DNA from: Flectonema sp. DT1601
Lineage: Eukaryota > Euglenozoa > Diplonemea > Diplonemida > Diplonemidae
DNA: 64,000 nucleotides
NCBI GenBank assembly: GCA_964019425.1
Contig: OZ025794.1
Location: 1,302,001 to 1,366,000 of the forward strand
Direction of reading: 5' to 3'
Shown: positions 54,534 to 63,974 of the stretch, in pieces
How positions within the stretch are numbered: position 1 is the stretch's first letter
How the letters are laid out: each line of letters opens with the position of its first letter
Translations under genes and position numbers: made by a program
The notes under the pieces: generated by a model
What the model was told of the DNA's origin: nothing
Seen by the model: the letters and a program-made list of their open reading frames with translations, nothing else
Database searches by the model: none

Positions 54534-57500
54534 ATGGCCAAAGGCGGAGAAGAGAAAGATACAAAATCGGGGAAGAAAAAGAGCGACAGCGGCGAGAGAA
54601 GTAGCTGTCAAAAAGCCTTATTATACGGTAAGATCTTTTTATGCCTTGTATTGTTGGGGGGTCTGGGATATGGAGGGCTCTATGTGTATAATAACTTTTT
54701 TAAAGACGATGATGTTGTCGCAGACTGCTCTGAGTACCACCTGCTGTGGGACAGCGGCAGTTGCACACCTGAAAAGTGGGGTGCTATTATAATAGTAAAT
54801 GAATCACGACCGCATACCGTCAAATCATGTGGTGACAAGTGTACTTCGAATTCGGAATGTGAAAATTTCATTCTCGATGAAGAAACTGATTGCATTCTCT
54901 TAAAGGGAAATTGTACTCGCAGTCCCATTGATAAGGGAGTTGCTTTATATCAGCGTAAACGTTCTGCATGTGTTGACACAACACAACCTGGTGTCACTCC
55001 GTCACCGCCACCACCATGTAAGGATGAGTCATCTTGGATTGATAAATACCCTGCTGCTTTAGGAAGTAGTTGTTTAGAGTACGTAACAAATAAAACTTTT
55101 AAAAGTGAAGTCATACCGAATACGACGAAAGACAGTTGTGGATGCTCATGTCTCTCTTCAAGTTGGTGTGAAAGTTTTTTGATTTGGGAAGACGACTGTA
55201 TCTTACTGCAAGAAGGTTGCACTCTTGCGGACACCGCAGGTTTTGACTATTTCGGTCCAGTACCAAAAGTCTGTGAACAAGAGTCCTCATTAGATGTTAC
55301 ATTCCCTCAAAATAGTGGTTATGGATGTAGAGAGTACTTTGAATTTACTCAGAATCCTCAAATCACAACTCGAAAACTTGATTCTACTTCAAGAATAGAA
55401 TGTGGTTGTGAATGTCTTAAAGAAACTTGGTGTGACGCATTTGTAATTCAGAATAGCGATTGTTATCTTCTCCCTTCAGGATGTACTCTGGTACCAGCTA
55501 GTAATTCAAACTACTTTGGTCGTATTAAAGGTGATACGAGAGTACCAATGACTTCAACACCGAGAACATCACTCCCTGATAACATCCAATGTACTAGAAT
55601 TATTTGGGATGCATTCTTCACAGTAACTCCTAAACACGGATGTCTAGAGTATAACTCATACGCTAGCGACCCTGCAGTGACTGTCGAAGTTGTAGAAGCA
55701 AATGTCGAACAATGTGGTTGTAAATGTTATGAGTCTTTAAAGTGTAAGGCATTCGTTATTTGGGGTGGCGACTGTCATATGTTTAGTGAGCCATGTACTC
55801 CTTCTGCAATTAGTTTAATGGATTTGTATGGCATGATTCAAAATACATACGTACCTGTGAACACACTTGTACCGGTATTGCCACCACCTACTTTAGTCCC
55901 ACCAGTTACAAGTAGCGTACCAGCAACAGCTGAACCAGTTATGGAGTGCTCTGAAGACAGTTCTTGGGATATTAGATTCCCATCTCATCTTGGAAATGGT
56001 TGTGCAGAACTTTCTTCTTATGAATCATCTCCTCAGGTGGTAATACTTACTGTTGAGAATAAAACACGAATTGAATGTGGTTGTGAATGTATTGATACTA
56101 GTTGGTGTGTTGTTTTTATTATGAATAAAGCTAATTGTATTCTTGTGAGTTCTCGTTGTACTGTTGATGGTGATCAAGAATATGATTACTTTGGACATGT
56201 TATTGGTGATACAGACATACCAGAAACAGCATCACCTCCAACAACACCAGTTCCAACAACTCAGGCGCCTCCTTCAACGGAATCACCTCCTGGAGTGACA
56301 CTGTCTCCACCAACGAATGTTCCTGATACTCTGCAACCTTCACCTGCTAATAGAACGTGCGTCCAAGACTCGTCTTGGGATACTTTATTTAAAGAACATG
56401 TTGGTAACAGTTGTGTGGAATTATCTGAAATATTAAATAGCACTATTTTAAAATCAAAAGTAATAAATAACATTGGAACTAGATTTGAGTGTGGGTGTCG
56501 TTGTTTAAATCAAAGTTGGTGTTCATCATTTGTTATTACAAACGATGATTGTTATCTTTTATCTGTTACCTGTTCTATAGAAGTAAACGCTTCAGTTAGT
56601 TATTATGGTCCACTTAAAGATTCTACATCAATTCCTGAGACTGTTGTTCCAGTTCCAAATCAAACTACTGCACCCATTGCGTTGAATGCTACGTGTGAAC
56701 CTGAAGCTAGAAATATGTCTCAATTTGCTCACATTCCAAAAGGTACGTGTTCAGAGATGTCAATAGCAAACTTCACTCGACGGGTAATCCGTTCTTCTTC
56801 ACTGTCGCCACCAGCCTTATCCTTCACAAAAGAAACTTGCTCATGTCAATGCTACCGTCATTCTTGGTGTAAAGGTTTTCAACTTAGCGGTGATTTCACT
56901 ACCTGTACATTATTTCAAGAAGGATGCACAGTGAGTCAATCGTTCGCTGTTGATATTCCCGGTAACCTTTTTATCGTTGAACCTGCATTGGCGTTGGCGT
57001 GCAAGACTGCTACCGAATTACTAACAACATCGTTTAAGCAACACAACGAGTCGATTTGTGTCACCAAGTCTGCTGCTGAAAGCAGACAAGGAGACAGCAG
57101 CATCGTTACCCCAGAACAGTGTGGGTGTGAATGTGACAAGTTAAAATGGTGTCAGGCCTTTACATTTGATTGGGAAAAGCGGAATTGTACTTTCTATGCG
57201 GCAGGTGGTTGTGATGATAAGAAAACTGGTCAAGTATTGACCACAGCATTTGTGAGAAGTATACCTCCGGCACCGAAAAGTTCTTCTTCTTCTCCTGTTG
57301 GGGTCATTGTTGGGATTGCCGCAGCGGTTTTGGTTTGTGGATGTGTTGGTGGATTGTTTTATGTAAAAAAGAAGAAATCTTCTAAAAAGTCTGAGAACTC
57401 AACAAAATTTAATTTTGAACTTGGATACGAAAACTACGGTGACGAAGCTCTCACTGACTACGCTGACCTAACAACTGATTCATTAGAAGAAGCAATGGCT

Positions 57501-57662
57501 CAAGATTATTTAATTACCTGCATCAACTGCTATGAACCAGCACCCACAGAAGACGGTTCCTGTTCTCGATGTGGTCACAGTCTATCTCCAGAGAGAGAAC
57601 GGTTTACTTTCTCTGATAGAGCCAGTACCGTTCTTAGAAATATCAAAGCTGTTTATTTGTAG
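54534..57662 (+). CDS. Surface protein with eight PAN/apple-like Cys repeats and two membrane segments
   Basis: The 1042-residue protein has a short Lys-rich N-terminus and a first hydrophobic segment (about 28-50, signal anchor or first pass). Eight Cys repeats of about 80 residues follow, starting near bases 54720, 55020, 55285, 55590, 55955, 56370, 56690 and 57000. A second membrane segment lies near 57290-57365, then a cytosolic tail with a zinc-ribbon-like CINCYEP..CSRCGHS. The repeat consensus is SSWD..FP...G..C.E, then CGC.CL...WC..F.I....C.LL..GC and often YFG, which resembles PAN/apple domains. Pro/Thr-rich linkers separate some repeats, and N-glycosylation sites are many. It is likely an adhesion or recognition protein; no named family is recognised. 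Confidence 0.85.
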   Translation: MAKGGEEKDTKSGKKKSDSGERSSCQKALLYGKIFLCLVLLGGLGYGGLYVYNNFFKDDDVVADCSEYHLLWDSGSCTPEKWGAIIIVNESRPHTVKSCGDKCTSNSECENFILDEETDCILLKGNCTRSPIDKGVALYQRKRSACVDTTQPGVTPSPPPPCKDESSWIDKYPAALGSSCLEYVTNKTFKSEVIPNTTKDSCGCSCLSSSWCESFLIWEDDCILLQEGCTLADTAGFDYFGPVPKVCEQESSLDVTFPQNSGYGCREYFEFTQNPQITTRKLDSTSRIECGCECLKETWCDAFVIQNSDCYLLPSGCTLVPASNSNYFGRIKGDTRVPMTSTPRTSLPDNIQCTRIIWDAFFTVTPKHGCLEYNSYASDPAVTVEVVEANVEQCGCKCYESLKCKAFVIWGGDCHMFSEPCTPSAISLMDLYGMIQNTYVPVNTLVPVLPPPTLVPPVTSSVPATAEPVMECSEDSSWDIRFPSHLGNGCAELSSYESSPQVVILTVENKTRIECGCECIDTSWCVVFIMNKANCILVSSRCTVDGDQEYDYFGHVIGDTDIPETASPPTTPVPTTQAPPSTESPPGVTLSPPTNVPDTLQPSPANRTCVQDSSWDTLFKEHVGNSCVELSEILNSTILKSKVINNIGTRFECGCRCLNQSWCSSFVITNDDCYLLSVTCSIEVNASVSYYGPLKDSTSIPETVVPVPNQTTAPIALNATCEPEARNMSQFAHIPKGTCSEMSIANFTRRVIRSSSLSPPALSFTKETCSCQCYRHSWCKGFQLSGDFTTCTLFQEGCTVSQSFAVDIPGNLFIVEPALALACKTATELLTTSFKQHNESICVTKSAAESRQGDSSIVTPEQCGCECDKLKWCQAFTFDWEKRNCTFYAAGGCDDKKTGQVLTTAFVRSIPPAPKSSSSSPVGVIVGIAAAVLVCGCVGGLFYVKKKKSSKKSENSTKFNFELGYENYGDEALTDYADLTTDSLEEAMAQDYLITCINCYEPAPTEDGSCSRCGHSLSPERERFTFSDRASTVLRNIKAVYL

Positions 57663-59259
57663 GGAACCATGCAGGTGGCTATGATGGTCTTACCCTTTCA
57701 CATTTTTATCATTAGAAAGTGTCGAACGACAAATTAACATCCGATCAGTGTTGGTATGAAAGAGTCAAAAAAGTTTCATCTCCGTTACCATTCAGCCATG
57801 CTCGCTCTGAAAGACAGCTGGGCAATTCGATGTGTCCCGTGTAAAGTCTGGGGAGCACCCCTAGCCATTTTGGATTTTGTAGTAAACGCCCCGTTCTGAA
57901 ACTATTTGTGCAGTAAACGCTAGTTTGCCCTTTCTTTTTTAAAATAAAATATTTCGCATTATACTTTGCTATTACTTGTCGGGCCTTTTTTTTTTTTTTC
58001 CCTTTCCCCGCAGAGTTGTTACTGTTTTTGCATTGTCACTCCGGTGAGTGAAACTTGAGACAGTGAAGCAGTTAAGTTGGTCTCTTGTTTCTTTTTTGCG
58101 TGATTGTTTCTGAAAGGGAATTGTGGCGCCGTAACTAACCTATTATTTTGTTATGATTTCGTACGTTTGTTATGCACGAACAAAAGTTTGAGTAAAAAGT
58201 GAAGTTGGCCGATTCTTTTTTTTCTTCCTCTTGAAGACTAGTTTTACAAAGAAAATCGTACCAACATTATGCTTTTCCTTTACTTTAGTTTGTTTACAGT
58301 TGCGCAGGTGAGTAAAAAGTAAAATTTGTTTCTTTTTTTTTCTTCTTTAATAGAGTATTACCTTTTGGGGTCGATCCCCCGTTCGATTGTTGACAATAAT
58401 GAGAAGGGAAGATAAAGGCACTAACACTCATGTGCCTATTAACGACCGACACTTTACTGTGATCTTTTTTAGTGAGCTTCGAGAGGTTATTATGAAGAGT
58501 TTTTATGCTCTATGTTTTTTTCTTTTTGTACCGATGTAGTCGGAGAAGAAGCTATTTCAGATTGAAAGCTGTTATTTCTCATGGTCGTGACTTAATTCCC
58601 CCGTGCGACGGGATTCTGTCTGCGTTCGATGAAATGTAAGGCTAATTTGAATGGTTTTCTTTTTTTCTTTTTGTGTACCGACATGGTCGGTGAAGAAACC
58701 ACTGATTGCAGAAAGTCGATATTTCTAATGCCATGACAATTTCTTGTGTTCAACACGAAATAAAAAGGCCAATGTGGAAGTGGTTGTTATTGTATTGTTA
58801 AAACAAGTTGCTAATACGCTTTACTGTGTCCGCATAACTAACATAAGTAATAAGTCTTTTATTGATATCACTTTATAAACATTATTGTATTTTATTATGT
58901 TGTATCTGTTTTGGTTCATTTTTTTATTTTTATTGTTTGTTAAAATAGTTTTTTTTTTAGAGAGAGAGGAGAGTTTTTCTTAATTTAATTTACCCCCTCT
59001 TCACAGGATTACTCTCGAAACCTAATAGTTACTTTAAAAGGCTAAGTTAAGCATCACCATAGTCACTGTATCCTTGACGGATGTTAAACCATCGCTATGT
59101 TAACGCGATACAAAATAGTTGTATTTTACAAATTCAAACATTCAACCCCCCTTCACAGGTCATTAAATGCAAAGCTGTTGTTAGATCTCAAGTGAACTTT
59201 TAAAAATATCATTATTAGCATTCCAATAACAGCCTAATACAATTACACGTTACACTTAA
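57663..59259 (+). other. 1.6 kb non-coding stretch with small repeats and splice-site-like signals
   Basis: No coding frame. It contains acceptor-like TTCCCCGCAG (AG ending near 58014) followed about 30 nt later by GTGAGT. TTTGTTTACAG then CAG before a further GTGAGTAA occur near 58290-58315. These would suit tiny non-coding exons. A pyrimidine-rich acceptor ends at 59158. The hairpin-bearing repeats at 58515-58738 lie inside. Confidence 0.5.
58515..58738 (+). repeat. Two related 75-80 nt units, each with a CCGAY..RTCGG hairpin
   Basis: Unit 1 (58515-58590) and unit 2 (58656-58738) share a T-rich start, a hairpin, GAAGAA, an AGATTG or TGATTGCAG region, and an ATTTCT..ATG..GTGAC/CATGAC end. 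The hairpins are CCGATGTAGTCGG (58531-58543, closed by a T-G wobble) and ACCGACATGGTCGGT (58677-58691, closed by C-G). The structure is kept while the sequence changes. Confidence 0.55.
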
Positions 59260-59607
59260 ATGTCTGGACAAGGAGGAGGAGGTGGTGGTGGTAGTGGTGG
59301 TGGTGGAGGTAATGTATCCGTAGCCAGCGGAGGAGCTGATTTCAACCATCAAGCTAGAATAGATGACAAACCACCAGCTCCAAACTTTGTCAGAACACCT
59401 GGTGGTGGATGGGCTCCATTAGCCACACCTGAAACACCAAGTATGATGATAATTTATGTTAATTAATTAATTTATTTCATTAGTCTTTATTAATACTAAA
59501 CAGATTACTCCGATCACATTAAGAATCAATTCGTAGTACTCGGGAAAGGATTTCCTGAAGAAGTAAATACCTTCGGACCTCAAACAGCTGGTTGTTATAT
59601 TTCATAA
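59260..59607 (+). CDS. Small Gly-rich protein, two exons
   Basis: Exon 1 begins MSGQ followed by a long Gly/Ser run and continues to TPETP. A GTATGA donor at 59441 and an ACTAAACAG acceptor ending at 59503 define a 63-nt intron. Exon 2 reads NYSDHIKNQFVVLGKGF and ends GCYIS before TAA at 59605-59607. Together they encode about 94 residues. The conserved-looking C-terminal half suggests a real small protein; the family is not recognised. Confidence 0.7.
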
Positions 59608-59768
59608 ATAGAAGAACACCCCGCCAGGCCTTTTTCTGCTAAAAAGAAATCCTATTCTGTTTTGTTAGTCAAATGTTTGTTTCGGGTTACAGTTCAGCAC
59701 GCAATTCAGTTTTTTATATTAACCTTTTATTTCTCAGAACCCAACTAACAAATAAGAAGAAAGAAAAA

Positions 59769-61055
59769 ATGGTTTTTGTTAAAAATATTCAAATGGAAGA
59801 AGCGTTAAGTGCAATTGCCGGGGTGAAGGAATTCCGAGTTAAAAAATGTGATAAAATGGGTTACACTATTCTGAATTATGATTTTGCGCATGGGAAGACG
59901 TTTCCAAACCCAGCAGAAAAGGGAATATCAGAAAAAGAATCTAGAAGAAGAGGAATTCTAAGAGAATGCAGGGGACTAATGTTTGACAGCAAGAGCGGTG
60001 AAATTATTGCTCGCAGGTATCACAAGTTTTTTAATATCGGTGAAAAAAAAGAAACCCAACCGGAAGTAATTGACCTGACAAACGGTTTCCACATTCTTGA
60101 TAAGCTCGACGGTCAGCTTGCAAGTCCTTTTCTAATTAGAGGTGAAGTCAGATGGGGTACCAAAATGGGATTCAACACTCAGTCTGATATCGAAAAAATG
60201 TTTGTCCAGTTCAATTCCCACTACAATGATTTTTCAAAAAAATGGTTGGAAGAAGGAATGACTCCTCTATTCGAATGGTGTTCTCCATCTGCACCAATTG
60301 TGATCAGACACACAAAAGACAGATTGATATTAACGGCAATCAGATGCAACAAAACCGGGTCCTACATGCCATTTGAGCAGATGGAAAAAGCTGCGAACGA
60401 GCACACCGTTGACTGTGTTACTCCGTTAATCAGAGGATCAGATCTTAACATACAGACAGCTGATGAATTAGTAAAACACGTGGATCCAATGAAAGATACT
60501 GAAGGTTGTGTTGTTGTTCTTGGTAATGGTTTGATGTATAAAATTAAAACATCTTGGTATCGATCATTAGCAAGTAGATCAAAAGCATCAGGATTTCAGT
60601 ATATGCAAGAAGCAGACGTATGGAAGTCTATCCTTGACGGTACAATTGATGACAACATCTCTCAAATACCAACTGACAAGCTTGAGAAGATTAGAAAGTA
60701 TACCTCCATGTTGTGGGAAGCTTTATCAGACTTCGTAGATCAACACTTGGATTCTGTTAATGAATTTATTAAAATCCTCAACACGACTGATAGAAGAACA
60801 GCTGCATCAGTTGTGGGTAAGAAGTATCCAAAAAACCGTCGAAAGCCTTCCGTGAATGCGATCAACGCAATGATGGGTAAATTCTTACTCGGGTTAAAAA
60901 ACACTCAAATTCCTGATACGTCATTCACTCACGAACGGTTGAGGGCTTTATTAGTACCTGTGTTTATAAAGGTGATGTACTCGTTGGGTAACAAAGCAAA
61001 GCATGTTCCTCTTGATATTCCGAAATGGATTGACTTTATGCATGCCCCTCTATAG
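59769..61055 (+). CDS. T4 Rnl1-type ATP-dependent RNA ligase
   Basis: The 428-residue protein carries the nucleotidyltransferase motifs of the Rnl1 family: K112 in DKLDGQL (motif I, AMP-accepting Lys), RRYHKFFNIGE just before it, TPLFEWCSP (motif IIIa), DTEGCVVVL (motif IV) and YKIKTSWY (motif V). RECRGLMFD precedes motif I as in T4 RnlA. A C-terminal helical domain of about 160 residues follows. Such ligases seal 5'-phosphate/3'-OH RNA ends, for example in tRNA repair or splicing; no kinase or phosphodiesterase domain is fused. ATG 59769 was chosen because it follows an acceptor-like TTTATTTCTCAG ending at 59737 and begins the family-like part. Confidence 0.85.
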   Translation: MVFVKNIQMEEALSAIAGVKEFRVKKCDKMGYTILNYDFAHGKTFPNPAEKGISEKESRRRGILRECRGLMFDSKSGEIIARRYHKFFNIGEKKETQPEVIDLTNGFHILDKLDGQLASPFLIRGEVRWGTKMGFNTQSDIEKMFVQFNSHYNDFSKKWLEEGMTPLFEWCSPSAPIVIRHTKDRLILTAIRCNKTGSYMPFEQMEKAANEHTVDCVTPLIRGSDLNIQTADELVKHVDPMKDTEGCVVVLGNGLMYKIKTSWYRSLASRSKASGFQYMQEADVWKSILDGTIDDNISQIPTDKLEKIRKYTSMLWEALSDFVDQHLDSVNEFIKILNTTDRRTAASVVGKKYPKNRRKPSVNAINAMMGKFLLGLKNTQIPDTSFTHERLRALLVPVFIKVMYSLGNKAKHVPLDIPKWIDFMHAPL

Positions 61056-61451
61056 TGGTAAGGCTATAGTCGTAAGGTTACAAAAAAGAAACCGAATTAG
61101 TATTTTTTTCCTGCGTTGGCCACTCGTGTCTTTCTTCCGTTTCTAGCCCACGGAGCCGGCGGGATTTCTACTTTTTTTTTTTTTTTTTTTCCGACTCTCC
61201 TTTTTTTTTTTTTTTTTTTTTTTGATTATTATGAAATCGTTTCATTTTCCTTTCAACTGCTACTGTGTGGCCAAACTAACACGACACACGGGAGGTGTTT
61301 ATTATTAACGATGGTTGATATGTTATTGTATTTTATAATTAGGAATTAATCCAAAATCTAATTACCTCTATTGATGTTTAGTCTTTGCCGTCTAACTTGT
61401 GATCTGGGAGTTCTGTTTAATTAATTTATTTTCCCTTTCAGACACACAAGG
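61056..61451 (+). other. Intergenic stretch
   Basis: Two long T runs (61171-61190 and 61201-61223) and no coding frame. A strong acceptor-like TTTCCCTTTCAG ends at 61441, eleven bases before the next ATG. Confidence 0.5.
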
Positions 61452-62792
61452 ATGAAGGTATTCCCTGAATCTGAGATTACAAGCAGCTCAAACTTGATAA
61501 TAATAAACGGCAGCGTCATTGATGTGTCGAAGTTTATGAAGATTCATCCTGGTGGGGAAGAGTTGATTAAAGACGTTATAGGAACTGATGCTACCACAGC
61601 ATACAAAATGGCAAGACACTCTCCAAAGGCTGACGCTATAATAGACAGACTGACAGTTGGGAAAGCAAAGCAATCAGAGACGGCGATGTTGTTGACAGTC
61701 GCTGATGTCGAAGCAAAAGCAGCAGAAAAACTAACTTCAAACGCACTTCTTTACTACAATGCTGGTGCTGAAGGAGGTGAAGCCATATCAGAAAGTAAAG
61801 CAGCTTGGGGAAGGTACTGGTTGATTCCAAGAGTACTTGTCAACGTATCAAACGTCAGCACTGAATGCAAACTTCTTAACAATGACATTATCGCAGGTCC
61901 GATTTTAGCGGCACCAACAGCGCTATTAAAAATGGGACACCCAGAAGGTGAAAAGGCCGTAGCTCAGGGATGTCATTCAGTTGGTTTAGGAAACTGTCTT
62001 TCAACCACATCTTCTGTTTCTATGGAAGACGTTCACAAATCATCACCTGAATGTTATAAATGGTTTCAACTATACGTCTATCGAGATAAAAAAATAACCC
62101 TCGACCTCATGAAGAGAGCTGAACAGAATAACTACTCAGCCATCTGTTTAACAGTTGATTTACCTGTACTTGGAAACAGAACATCACTTCAAAAAGGTGG
62201 ATTCAAAGTACCCGATGGTATTGGAGTAAGAAATATAAAAGATTCAGCCAAATCAACACCTGGAGATCGGAAGGCATATGTAAGTAAGTTGTATGATCAA
62301 AATATAACTGAGGAATTGTTAGTATGGATGTCGTCTCATACGAAGCTTCCAATTATTGTTAAAGGAGTTCTAAGTGTTGAGAGTGCTATTCGTATCGCTA
62401 AGATATCATGTGTTAAAGGGATTGTTGTATCAAATCATGGAGGTAGACAGCTTAACAGTGCTATACCTCCAGCTTTAGCACTCCCTTCTATATCAGATGC
62501 GGTTCAGAACTGTAATATTGCGAGAGTTAAAAACGGTCTTGTTCCAGTTCAAATATTCGCTGATGGAGGAATCCGACGCGGATCAGATATCTTTAAGGCA
62601 CTCGCTCTCGGTGCTACAGCTGTTCTTATTGGTCGTCCAGTTATTTATGGAATGGCTGTGGGTGGTGCAGAAGGTGTTCAAAAAGTTCTTTCAATATTTC
62701 TCGAAGAGTTAACAAATTGCATGCAGCTCAGTGGTGCTAAGAACCTCTCAGAGATAACACGTGATATGGTGTCATTGAAGTCTAATTATTAA
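61452..62792 (+). CDS. Flavocytochrome b2-like FMN-dependent alpha-hydroxyacid dehydrogenase
   Basis: The 446-residue protein joins an N-terminal cytochrome b5 domain (about 1-75, heme ligands H32 in HPGGEE and H56 in ARHSP) to an FMN-binding TIM barrel (about 85-446). Barrel motifs are ILAAPTALLKMGHPEGE, WFQLYVY, LTVDLPVLGNR, IVKGV (FMN Lys), SNHGGRQLN (catalytic His and Arg) and FADGGIRRGSDIFKALALGA. It probably oxidises L-lactate or a related acid and passes electrons to cytochrome c. No N-terminal mitochondrial presequence is evident, unlike yeast CYB2. Asn replaces the usual Asp after GGRQL. Confidence 0.9.
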   Translation: MKVFPESEITSSSNLIIINGSVIDVSKFMKIHPGGEELIKDVIGTDATTAYKMARHSPKADAIIDRLTVGKAKQSETAMLLTVADVEAKAAEKLTSNALLYYNAGAEGGEAISESKAAWGRYWLIPRVLVNVSNVSTECKLLNNDIIAGPILAAPTALLKMGHPEGEKAVAQGCHSVGLGNCLSTTSSVSMEDVHKSSPECYKWFQLYVYRDKKITLDLMKRAEQNNYSAICLTVDLPVLGNRTSLQKGGFKVPDGIGVRNIKDSAKSTPGDRKAYVSKLYDQNITEELLVWMSSHTKLPIIVKGVLSVESAIRIAKISCVKGIVVSNHGGRQLNSAIPPALALPSISDAVQNCNIARVKNGLVPVQIFADGGIRRGSDIFKALALGATAVLIGRPVIYGMAVGGAEGVQKVLSIFLEELTNCMQLSGAKNLSEITRDMVSLKSNY

Positions 62793-62993
62793 TCTAAAGC
62801 ACTGCAGTCATTACGATTCGTGAGTCTTGTAGACTATCTTGTGAATACGTCAGCGTTCGTCATTAACCAATCTCCACTTTTCGGTATCTGACTAACCATT
62901 TTATTCACTATGTTGTGAGTGAGATTCTACCTTGATACCTACAATGGATTATCATCATTTATATTTGTTTAGGAACAAAAATAAGAATAAAAA

Positions 62994-63974
62994 ATGGATC
63001 AAACAGAAGGAGGATGGATGTTGGAACAGGTAGGCGAAAGCTTCATCGCAAGTACCGGAAAGTGGTTGTTTAGAGGGAATATGGGAATTGATAGTGACGC
63101 CTCTCTCACTAAAGTTGCTCTGAAGGGAAAGCCAGTCAGGTCGATAGCTGAGAGCTCTGATGTATTATTTACAGTTGGAGATGAGAAAGTGATTGAAGCA
63201 AGGAGTAAGAATACACTAGAGGTAACACACACTAGCGATGCATTTGGAAAGAAGTTGGGAAAAGTTTACTTGTTGAATCCTAAAGACACAACAAAAATAT
63301 TAGTAGCCGATAAGACTGGTGATGTTTTTATTCTCAGCTTTGGTGATGAAGGATTTTCAAAACCTGAATTCTTTGTAGGACACACAGCGAGTATGATCAC
63401 AGGACTGACTTCATGTTTATCAAACAAGATTGTTGTTACTACTGACAAAGATGAACACATCAGATTTACGAGATACCCAACTACTTCAATAATAGAAGGA
63501 TACGCATTTGGACATACTGGATTCGTGTCAGCTCTTCAGAAAGTTTCAGAGAATGTAATTGCGACCGGAGGAGGTGACGGTTTGCTAAAGATTTGGGAAG
63601 TTCCAACTGGAAAATGTTTATTTACCGACTCGTACAGTGCTACCTGTACTATCAATGACTTATCTTTTGATTGTTCAACGAGTACATTGTTTGCTGCTGT
63701 TGAAGGTGTCGGAACTGTTAGCTACAAACTGGACCCTTCAAACTTACAAAACATCGTCGTGACAAAGACTGGAGTCATCGCCTCTAGAGTAGCCAGTCAA
63801 ATCATTTCATGCGGAGGTGTTCTAGTTGCTGCTTACATCGGATCAGGACAACCTTTTATTGAAAAGTTTTGTACCAAACCTCTTTCTGGTACTCAACAAT
63901 CACAAGTCTCACTAAAACCAATAGCTGTTGGACTTGGAGCTGATATTGTTGAAGTTAAACCTTCCTATTGGCAG
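62994..63974 (+). CDS. WDR4: tRNA (guanine-N7)-methyltransferase non-catalytic subunit WDR4/Trm82, 3' end outside the window
   Basis: The visible 327 residues form a WD40 propeller with WDR4/Trm82 signatures: LVADKTGDVF, GHTASMITGL, KIVVTTDKDEHIRFTRYP, IEGYAFGHTGFVSAL and IATGGGDGLLKIWEVPTGK. The partner METTL1/Trm8 is not in this window. The frame meets a GTGTGT donor at 63975 after PSYWQ, so an intron most likely begins there and the last exon or exons lie beyond the window. The complex makes m7G46 in tRNA. An acceptor-like TTGTTTAG ends at 62972. Confidence 0.92.
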
